Below the pieces are notes generated by a model. It ran no database searches. It was not told the DNA's origin and was given only the letters and a program-made list of their open reading frames with translations. The translations under genes and the position numbers were made by a program. DNA of 64,000 bases from Vandiemenella viatica. Its lineage: Eukaryota; Arthropoda; Insecta; Orthoptera; Morabidae. Within the stretch, counting starts at the first letter, position 1. Each line of letters begins with the position of its first letter. The DNA lies in the NCBI GenBank assembly GCA_031002005.1, contig CM061921.1, positions 125,270,597-125,334,596 on the forward strand, written 5' to 3'. This document shows positions 11,746-22,400 of this stretch, in pieces.

Positions 11746-12726
11746 ACAGATTTCGGCCAGTTTCCGTATTAACCCAGTTACACTCTCAAACAGTCATCAA
11801 AGGGAAACACAACCTAAAGCACAATTCTTTTTTGCATGTTTTTCATTATGAAACTCACTTCTTCGAGTTTAAATTTTATGATGATATTTTGAATCTTTTT
11901 AGCTGATCGTAATATCTATTCTACAAACAGAAAATAACTGGAAAATGTTTGAAAATCCTCGCTCCATCATGATCACTTTGTGAAGGTATTCTTACCACTA
12001 ATGAGCATTCGCTAATTCTCTCTCGTTTAGCCGTTTTGCCAAGCTTGTAAAATATTTTCTTTTAAATTTTAATAATTTTATATCCTTATTTCCAATACGT
12101 ATCTCGCATATACAGAAGTAGAAACGCGTTGATCTCACCAAATGAGGATGTTCCAGCAAGAAGGTACAGTTAATGTTTCTTCCAAGAGTTGGTGTCACAG
12201 AAAAGAATTGGCTAATCTTATTATACCTAATTCCTCCATTACCTCGACTCTCTCATCTGTTGTTACGCGTGTAATAGTACGAATGGTGAAAGCAGTTTTG
12301 ATAATTTTTTATGCCTCAGTTAATTCAGATCAGAAAATTTCTTTAATTGTGAATATTCTATCTGTATTTATGTTTGTTTGTATTGGCTTTGTACAGTAAT
12401 TGATTAACACAGTTTAATCTCAAAGAAAGTAATCAGCTCTCTTGCCTCTTTCACATTTTTTAGGAAGATGTAAGGTTCTTTATTAAAAATTTTACAGCCA
12501 TAATATAAGGACTCTGACCGAAAAGTAACTAACATTCAAAATCTTTTTTCCGTATGCTACGAGGAGGCTAAACGTTGTACGCCTAGAACATAACAGTATA
12601 GGATCATCTAGGTTTATTTTGCAAGTTTACAGTTGCTGATTGGAAACTAATATTTCTCAACAATACTGATACACTATAATAATTACAAAAGTTCCATGAT
12701 AAATGTAATGCATAATTATCACCTCA
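11746..12726. other. Intergenic, nothing recognised
   Basis: AT-rich. Two overlapping short frames at 11998-12399 have no recognisable domain. No repeat was assigned. Confidence 0.4.
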
Positions 12727-12912
12727 ACAAGCCCCGTCCAGGCATCCAGATTTGGGTTTTCCATGGTTTCCCCAAATCACTCCAGGTGAATGCCGGGATG
12801 CTTCCTTCAAAAGGCCATGGCCGAATTTCATCCCGTTCTTTGTTCCCAGTCCCATCCCTCCTCTAATGAACTCGACGTTGACGAGGCGTAAAGCCATAAG
12901 TAAAAGAAAAAA
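12727..12912 (+). repeat. SINE family A copy
   Basis: A well-preserved body and 3' end: CATCCAGATTTGGGTTTTCC, CCCCAAATCACTCCAGG, ATGCCGGGATGCTTCCTTC, GGCCATGGCCGAATTTC, then CTCGACGTTGACGAGGCG and TAAAGCCATAAGTAAAAG plus an A-rich tail. The head is truncated to the last bases after the B box. It lies about 470 bp upstream of the vitellogenin start codon. Confidence 0.85.
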
Positions 12913-13293
12913 AAACTCAACAAGGCACAACATTTTGTAAAAAACATCTCACAGCGTTCGTAAATGTTAGTTTATATGTTTTATGCACTGGAGCATTCTA
13001 TGAAAAAGGCTCAATGTTTTAAAGCACAGATGCGGAAAATAAAATTTTGGGTACACCGTAACCAAGCTAATTTTTAGGTAACAACTTAAAAAAAACAACT
13101 TTCCCGTAGGGTATTAAGAGAGACGCGAAAAGCCCCAATTAATGTTTAAAAATCTTGACGTTTTCAGCGAAGTTATCATCAACTTTTATAGTAATTATAG
13201 GTAAAGGAATATTGATTTGTTGTGCGGAAAAGAACTGCAATAGAATGTTGTGATTCGCTGATTTGAAATGAGCTGCGTTGCCGTCGATAAGTG

Positions 13294-13302
13294 TGACCTT
13301 TG
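13294..13302 (-). promoter_or_regulatory. Candidate nuclear-receptor half-site
   Basis: TGACCTTTG here is CAAAGGTCA on the opposite strand, an A/T-extended AGGTCA-type half-site about 85 bp upstream of the vitellogenin ATG. Hormone-receptor control of vitellogenin is well known in insects, but a single 9-bp match occurs often by chance. Confidence 0.25.
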
Positions 13303-13326
13303 CTGAGCTGGCGGGGCTGTCTGAGG

Positions 13327-13335
13327 TACTTAAGG
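13327..13335 (+). promoter_or_regulatory. Weak TATA-like element of the vitellogenin gene
   Basis: TACTTAAGG lies about 50 bp before the ATG. With usual spacing it would place transcription start near 13357-13360 and give a 5' UTR of only some 22-25 nt, which fits the short leaders known for insect vitellogenins. The match to a TATA box is weak. Confidence 0.3.
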
Positions 13336-13381
13336 CACTCACTCGCTGGCCAGGGCACCAGCTGCTCCCAGTCCACACACC

Positions 13382-13412
13382 ATGTGGGCCGTGATCCTAT
13401 TGGGGCTCCTCG
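13382..13412 (+). CDS. Vg: Vitellogenin exon 1 (signal peptide)
   Basis: Encodes MWAVILLGLL plus one base of the next codon and ends at a consensus GTAAGT donor. It begins the hydrophobic signal peptide, completed in exon 2 as VGATASA, with likely cleavage before EQSAQY. No other ATG lies between this codon and the weak TATA-like element. Confidence 0.9.
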
Positions 13413-16400
13413 GTAAGTCGACCAGCACACAAAAACACACGGGCACTGGCTATATTTTTATACCGTTACCATCGTCTATAAGCATTATTCGACCTTTTAG
13501 CAGTTTGAGCCCTGTATTTCAATGTATGTTGTATACTGTTTGGCATAAATTGTTTTGACGCTGTTCTGTTCCGTATCGGCACGAGAGCGACAGTCGCACG
13601 AACTCAACCATATGATTAGATTGTTCATAATAATTTTAGGTGTTCCAACTTTTGAAGACATAACCACAAAACAAGAATGTTTCCCTCAAATATTGTGCCA
13701 AGTGGTTCGGCTATAGATAAATCCGTATACAACTCCTTTCAAAGAAAGTATTTTAACTTTTATAATCTACTAGCTGATACCGGCGACTTCGTACGCGTGG
13801 ACTTATAATTTGATTGCCTGAATTGAATTTAGAAAGGTATTAGTAACTTAAGAATTGTCCCAAACAACGCGGAGTCGGCATAATTTGACAGGAAAGCCAT
13901 CACTATATCATTCTACCAAGGAACCTGTCTCATGAAGAGAGTCAATTTCCAACATATTTAAAAACAGAAAAACAAACGAAGGTGCGGGGATGTGGGGGCG
14001 GGAGGCAGCATTATTTCAGCTTGGTCTTTTCTTCTTTCTTCAGCATGAGCATCCGATTCTTGGGTTCTAATAACTTTAGCTGCTCGTGCCTTGCTAGAGC
14101 TACTCCTTAGGCCAGGTTTATGTTCGCAAGGCATGTCAAAAAAGAAGATAAAATAAACTGGTGCCAGAAACTTTTAGGCAGACACAAAGTAATAGTACAG
14201 TGCAGAGCAAATCGACATCTATACTAAATAATACGTTTTGTCTCTAAAAGAAATTTATTAACAAGTCATAAACTAACAGACTGTGCGAGAAGCACAGCTT
14301 GAGCAACCGACATAACATTACAGACTAACACACACATCCGTCCGTTTGTCGCCAAGTTATCAAAACTTCGTGACTGAAACTGTTATTCATACCGAAAAAA
14401 ATGTCCTGTGTGGTTTCTAAAGATTCAAAAGTATTTCCTTGTCAAATTTAATCAATATCGGTATGTCCATTTAGTCGTCAAAACGTAACAAAAAGACAGA
14501 GACTTATTTCCACATTTATAATATTATTAGTGCAATTCTCACACATACTGACTGCTAGAGAAACAACGCCTGACCGTAAAAAAGTGTACATGTACGGCAT
14601 TGTTAGGCCGCCTACGATTTGCCACGCATTGCATCCTTAAATTTGTGGGATCTACAGTTTAATATGTAATCCGAACAACCAAACGCCTAGGCGTGGCTCA
14701 TACGATCAAAAACAATTCTTAAAAATCTTTACTTCCATCGGGGTTTGAACTGGAGACCACGCATTAAAATGTGAGCTACCAGACCGCTGTGTGGGAAGGT
14801 ACTACAGAGACTTACACATCCTACGCGCCTGTTTATTGCCGTTCAGTAATTTTTTTAAAATTATATGACATGTATTATTTATACAAAAAAGGTATGCTAT
14901 GTTCATTCTAATGCCAAATAGCATCTTCTTGTCAAATTTAATCACGATCGGATTTGCCTTTTAGCCCAAGAAACATAACAAACAGACAGAGAGACAGACA
15001 GACAGAGTAACTTTCGCATTTATAATATTGGTATAGATAAAAGTTTCACTTCACAAAGTAAAATTAATTTGAGTTTCTATTTGTTTCAGTCGGAGCAACT
15101 GCGTCCGCCGAACAATCAGCACAGTATGGTAAGTACTTTTCTCCATTTACTGTAAGGTATACCCGATAATAAACTTGCAGAGAAGTTGTTAATTGTGCGT
15201 GTGTGTTGCAGTATGGAAACAGGGTAAAGAGTACACGTACAATGTGACCGGCCAGAGTTTAACAGCCCTGCACCAAGTTGGCAACCAATGGACAGGAATT
15301 GCGGTCAACATGACCCTGAAGGCAAGGCTGAGGACAGCCAACACGTTGCGTGTGGACATCAAGAACCCGATCTTCAGCCGGGTTCACAGCAACCTGTCGG
15401 GAGGTTGGGATAACCCCGTCCCGGCTAAAATACTCCAGTGGCAACCTCTGCCCCTGTCCAAGAAAAATTCTTTCGAACTCATCTACAAGAATGGTGAAAT
15501 TTCGCACATAGCGGTGCCGGAGAAACTGCCTCTCTGGGAAGTCAACATCCTGCGGGCCATAGCGAGTATGTTTCAACTGAAAATAGAAGAAGACATTGAC
15601 TCTGTGTTCAGGGTACACTCAGAGGTAAGTGTACAGGTACATCAGCTGGATGTGCCCGACAATTAAAATCGAACGGCTGTAAGAAAAATGGTTTTTCCTT
15701 TCAGGAAACAGTCACTGGAAAATGTGAAGCCTGGTATACGGCAACTCCACTGCCGAAATATCTCCTTCAGACCCGCCCGGATCTCGCTTTGCCAAAGTTC
15801 GTCAATAGGACTGATAACCTGCTCGTCGACATCACAAAGGAAACAAATTTCACCAGGTGTGAAAACAGTCCCCGGTATTCATTCGGTCTAAACGAGAAGC
15901 CTGTTAAGAGCAGCAGCGGCGAGTCTGTAGCTGTGAGTGTTACTGTTCATTGTTTATTATGATATGGATCAGCTGCTATACCACAGATTTAATATGTTTT
16001 ATTTTCTCTTTTACAGCACTCTTCTGCTTCTCGGGCTATCCTACTGAATAATACAGACAGCTACACTATTGTTTCGACACGAACCAGCGAGAAACTTGTT
16101 GTCAGCCCATATTTCGCAAAGCCACAGAAATCAATGCTTGGAACAAGGATGACTGCACTGCTTACACAGATTTCCTCGAGTTCTGCTCCTCAACAAATTC
16201 AACTTGTAAAGAAAAGTCTAGTTTACGAATTCCGCGTGAGAGGAGAGGAGGGAGAGAGAACACAGGAAGATGAAAGTGACGAATCAGGTCCGTCGGAGGA
16301 ACAGTGGGAATCTCCGAGACAATCAGACGAGCAGTCTGACGAATCGTCGGACGAGTGGGCATCTCCACGGCGATATCGCAGGTCCGTATCGTCCAGGCCC

Positions 16401-19400
16401 ACCGGAAAGCAGTCCCCGTCTCAGCCGTTCGATCCGCTATTTGTGGGTTACTACGGTGGTTCCGTGCAGAATTCCTCCATAAACCCGATCGATTGGGCCA
16501 TCAGATTAGCTGAAGAGATCGGCGATTCTCTATGGCAACCCAATTTTATTCCACAAAACAACTCCTTAGGAAAATTTATTTTGCTGTCAAATCTTCTTCA
16601 AACTTTTAATAGTTCGTCTCTACAGAAGGTGGCAGTGGAACTGAACAAGAACAGCGATGAAGCGCAATATCCATGGTAAGAAAGGTTTCAATCTGATTGT
16701 ATTTCTGTAGTCTGCGGAAACAAAGTTTTTCAAATTCCACTTTGGTTCGTGAAGGGTGGCGTACATCAACGCTGTGGCGCAGGCTGGTACTCTGCAAGCC
16801 CTGCACAGCGTCGAGTGGATGGTGCGCAATGGCATGCTGCAGGACGAGCAGGCCGCCGACGTCGTCGCCAGCATCCCACGCGCAGCCCGCTTCCCCTCTG
16901 CTGACTATGTCGACTATTTTTTCGTGAGTATTTGCAGTTTCAGAAATCAAAATTTAGGGCGTTTTATAGTTTCACCCTCTTATTCTTCAAATTCTAATAC
17001 TTCGAAGTAATTGCGGATTAAATCTTTTACACGCGAATATTCCTTTATACACAATCTGTATAAGTAAAATGCCATCGTAATAATAAAGAAGCATGAATTC
17101 TAATTTACCTTCAAAGATTACATTCAAAGATTATATTGTTTGTAAATTTTACTCTCGTATAAAGACACTTTTACCAATACCTTGTGTTGGAACTGTTCGA
17201 ATGGTTTTCAGCAACAGTATGTAGATATGTTTTTTATGGCTTTACGTCTCGTCGACGTCAAGGTCATTACAAGCGGGATGGGACTGGGCACAAGGAACGG
17301 GAAGGAATTCGGCAATGGCCTGTTGAAGGAAGCACCCGGCTTTCGCCTGTAGTGATTTTGCGGAAGCCATGGAAAACCCAAATCTGGATGCCCGGACGAA
17401 GATTCTATTATTCGTATCACCTACAATATCTTAACCTGAGGAGCAAAACCATTCTATGTTCTTAATTTTACGGATGCGACTATACGCATTCAGGAGGACG
17501 CCGTTTCGAATCCCCGTCCGGGCATCCAGATTTGGGTTTTCCATGGTTTCCCCAAATCACTCCAGGAGAATGCCGGGATGCTTCCTTCAAAAGGCCATGG
17601 CCGAATTCCTTCCAGTTCCTTGTCCCCAATCAGATCCCGCCTCTAATAACCTCGACGTCATCGAGGAGTAAAGCCATAAGTAAAAAATAATAATAATCTC
17701 ACTAATTCGATACTAATTGCGTTTACTCATGGATCTAAATTAATAGTTTTGAAATTAATAGTGCGGATATTTCCCGTACAGAATGAATCTGAAAGCGAAT
17801 CAAGTCTAATTCATTTGCAGAATTTTGCAACGAGTGACGCAGTTACACGCAGTACATCTTTGCGACGAGCTGCCATCCTGGCTTTTAGCGATCTCTGCTA
17901 TCTCAGCCAAGTAAACAACGCCACTATGAAGTACCGCTACCCACAGAACGCCTTCGGTGAATTGTCGACGGACGAGGAGCTAAAGGACGTAGAAGATAGA
18001 TATATCCAGTACCTCCGCAAGAAACTGAACAAAGCTATCGCAGATGCCAATAGCACTGAGATCCAGTTGTACATCAGGGCTACAGGCAACATTGGACACC
18101 CAAAAATTCTGGAGACCTTCGATCCTTATCTGAAGGGTGTGAGGGATGTGTCGTCTTTCCAAAGACTGCTGATAGTCATGTCTCTGGACAGGTTGGTGGA
18201 GGCATACCCGGAAGTGGCACGGGCGCGCTTGTTTGAAATGTATCAGAATGTGGGTGAGAATCACGAGGTGAGATGCGCGGCACTGATGTATCTGATGGTT
18301 ACTCGACCAGACGCTGCCATGCTCCAGCACATCGCCACGTTCACCAATGCCGACCCCAGCAACCAAGTACGCTCTGCTGCCAAGTCGATACTGCAGGCTG
18401 CCGCTGGATTACACCTAGAGGCCGATCAGGAACTGTAAGTTTTATTACCTATCTCTTTACTGTTACGGAGCTTTTTAGGTTACAATAAGTAATGCTGTAG
18501 ATGTTTCCATAAAATTATAGAATATTTAAAGAACATATTGAAAGTTTTAGATGTTCTGAGATAGTATAAAGTTTATTTTACAGTGCAGAGCCACTCAACA
18601 AGCATCAGAACCACGATAGTTTTTGAATATAGAGAGACTAAGTTTTTTTGTTGCACACAGGGCCCGAAATGCTAAGGCTGCCATCAGTCGTCTAACTCCA
18701 GTCGAATTCAGCGCTGAGTACTCGATGGGACAAATGAAGGACTACCAAGTCGAGGACTTATCTCTATCCTACCGTCAATTCCTGAGGCTTATAGGAAGCA
18801 TGGACAGTAGCATTCACAGCGCAGCATCGCTGAAGATACAAAAATACCACGACGTGATAGTGCGCAAAGATGTTGAGGTATGTTGAGATACAATTAAAAG
18901 AAGTGATCAACAATTTTCTCGTGCAGATTTACGAGTAGTATTTCTCCTATGTTGACAGGTAAGCACGATGGTGAGCAGTGTCCAACAGTTTATTAGAGTT
19001 CTTAGAAACGCATCATCCACAGAAAGGGCGAGGGAAACCCGCTCCTCGCCTGAGGTGAAAGATTCTATTGCAGAAATTCTTGAGATTCACAGAAAAATGA
19101 GTGAACCACTTGAAGGAAATGTCCTGCTCAACACTCTGGCAGGACAGAAATTAATTCCATTCGATAACAACACAGTCAATGAGATGGTGGAACGTAAGTA
19201 CGAAAGATCAAAATCACGCTCCTTGCAGTAAAGGTGTTTACATTTCTGAACTAATGTCAGGTTTGTTTTACGCAGATATGTGGAAGGTTGTCCACTCTCT
19301 AAAGAAAGGCCAGAGTTATAACAAAACCATTTTGGTTGACGCTGCGATGGTGGGCCTAGGTTTCCCAAGCGCGCTGGGTTTGCCCAGTTTCGTCGTTTAC

Positions 19401-22400
19401 AACGAGCCAACACTAATGCAGTATAGAGCACACGTCAGACTGCATAACGTCACCTCGGCCAGGTCGATCGTGGAAGCTCTCCAGTCACTCAACGCCTCTG
19501 TCAAGCTCGATGCTGTGTGAGTCTTAATTATCTGCACATCTCAATTACAAAATTTCTGCCCATTTATTCACATTAATAGAAGGGAAATGATAATTTTTTC
19601 ACCCAAATTTTACTTCTTAATAATGAAACACTGTCATCCGAAATCATTGTTTCGTTGTTATTTTATTTCTCAATTTGTGATTTTCACCAAAATGAAATAA
19701 GTTACCCTAATAGTACCAAAGCTTTTATTTTCTGTTTAAAACAACGATCTAACTAGCTTATTCACAAAATTCCTGTTTGAACAACTTTGATACCTTGTCT
19801 CATTTATCTGTATATATATAAAAAACGAAATGAAAAATAAACGTCACGATTTCTAGGGGTAATGGAAACCATTTGGGTAAATATTGTCTTAAAAAGCAAT
19901 ATTTCTGCATGGATTGATTCACACGGAAGGGAGATAGATACACTGATTGTTCAGGATCATGTCCATTCTACTCGTATTGTACCATTATTTGAAGTAGTTT
20001 CTATAATATAAATGTGATTGGTTCGCAGGTACTCTACGCAGGTTGAATCAAAAATAGGTTTCAGTACGCCTTTCCAACCAAAGGTATACCAGGCATCCCT
20101 TGCTAAGTCGGTACAGAAATACCTGCCGATCCAAATTAACGTTACTTACCACGGCTGGAAGAACAACTCAGTAATAACAATCCAGCCTTTACATAAAAAT
20201 AAGGAATATCAGATTTTCCACTTGAGTGAAGTTCCAACCACAAGCATACGGCGTTTGGTGCCCAAACGTGGTGCAGTGGATGATGTCCGGATAGTTCACG
20301 TCAGGAAACCCACTCAAGTAAGTGAGATGATTAATTCTGTGGTAAACTACCAAGTAGTGGGGATATGTTTTCGTAACCTACGTTTTCTGATTGCAGTGGA
20401 AGCAAGTATACGGCAAGAGAACGACGGGAATGGCATTCCGTGTTGACTATGAATCTGAGGTCGAATTTGCCGATAAGAAAGCAGCATCTGATCATGTTAG
20501 AAGATATGATCCACTTTCTCTTAGCTACTTTCCATTTTATCTTGCTAACACTCATTACCACAATATCAGCGTTTACTACGATCCAAAGAACTCTGTAGCA
20601 AAGGAGGTCACTGTTAACACCACTTACGGTATTTATATTTTGGTTAATTTTACAGTTGTATCGCATTCACTAAGTCAATTTTTTTTGTTTGCAGGAATAA
20701 AATACTTTAATTATATCCATAAGTCTGATGAATTTCGTTTTGCATATCTAGAAGACATTTTATTTAAAATCAAAATATATAACAGAATAAAAATCTGTAT
20801 TGACCATTCCAGAGAAACACCAGTGGCTGAGACCAGCAGCAGGAAGTAATGATTACGAGCAGGATGAGAGCGAGGAAGCTGACGAAAGTGCGGACTACGA
20901 TTATCCTGTTCATCCTAAAGTTCGTGCGAGCTTCAGATCGCTGGAACCACAGAAGAAATCACCTTCCTACCCAAATAACGCACAGAAACTGTGGGAATCT
21001 GTTCTGGAAAGCAAGAACGTAGTCAAAAGTTAGTAAATATGTTTAACTAGAAAGTAATTGGTAACTCACTGATAGCCCCGGATTTGTGAGTAATTTGTAC
21101 CTTTGTGTTTCAGACGGTACGACCTATGTCGTGCGGACTCATATAACATTCGATAAGCCACGCGGTGGAGAGTACAATACGACTTTGATCTGGACGAGTA
21201 GTCCTGTCAGCAACTTATCGTCTGCCATTGCTTATTACACTTCTCGAAACGCATCGTCCAGACGACTTTATGAGGTAGCTAATGTCAACAAACGCATTTT
21301 GAGCATTCTTGTAAGAAAAATAGCAACTAAAATCCGCCAATTTTCAGGCACGAGCTGGGGTGATTGCAGAAATTCCTCAGCTGCCGGTCATCAACATGAA
21401 GAAAGTACGAGCAGCGAATCCGAATTCCACAGTACTTTTGACTTTCACCTCCAAACAAGGAGATTCGAAGATGACTGAGATCTTAGGATTGGTAAGGAAT
21501 AAGTTATCTCTAAGAACAGATCATACCTATTGCTAACAGTTCGTTGAACTCATCGAATCATGTTTTGCAGCTGAGAGCCGATCAGAGCCAGCGTCTGAAC
21601 AAATCGTACGATGAAAATCCTGTGTTTAAACAATGCGAGAAACAGATGCACCACGGAGACTACATACTTCCCGCTTGCCGAAATGCTACCGAACAGGCTG
21701 GTCTCCTCGACTACTATAACCTGACACTGCAATATAAAAATGTGCCCGAAAGCCTTATGAACGCTTCATACAAAGCGTACTCTCTGATCAGATATTGGCT
21801 TTATCCTTATCTGAACGAAACCATCGATATGAATTCGGATGGACCCTCACCGAGCGGAAAGCTGTGGTCAAGCCTTTGGTTTTCTTCCAAATGGAACGCA
21901 TTGAATGTTAGCCTGGCTGCAGAAGGCATCCGAGCTGACTTTATAAATGTCCGTGGATGGTCTCCCAAGCAAATCATGCCGTTCATACCTCAACCCTCAC
22001 ATAACGTCGTTTCCAAGGTGATCAGGGGAGTTCAGCGCAACCAATATTCACGTAAGTTTCTAGATGAAGGTGTTTAACGGCTAAAACTGTTACAAAAATG
22101 TTGATGTACAACTATTTTCTAAATTTAATTGCAGCCGTCTGCTCATTGGACAAGAACAATATAACTACGATCGACAATGTGACGTATCCTGTGCAGATGC
22201 TTAACTGCTGGAGCACGGCGCTGACAACTGCCTATAGACCTTACTTTAACAACGAATTAAGGGTTTCCATCGCTAGCGTGCTGGTGTATGACAATGACAA
22301 AATCCCAACCTCCAGAGTAAGTACCTTCAAGTAGCCAACGATACTTAAGAATGCCATGCTGATGACTATATATGTTCTTTATTCATTAGTTTGTTAGGGA

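Noticed and set aside
15259..15618. 119-codon antisense frame opposite vitellogenin exon 3
   Set aside because: A shadow of the codon pattern of the sense exon; no homology of its own.
17980..18366. 128-codon antisense frame opposite vitellogenin exon 7
   Set aside because: A shadow frame of a strongly conserved sense exon.
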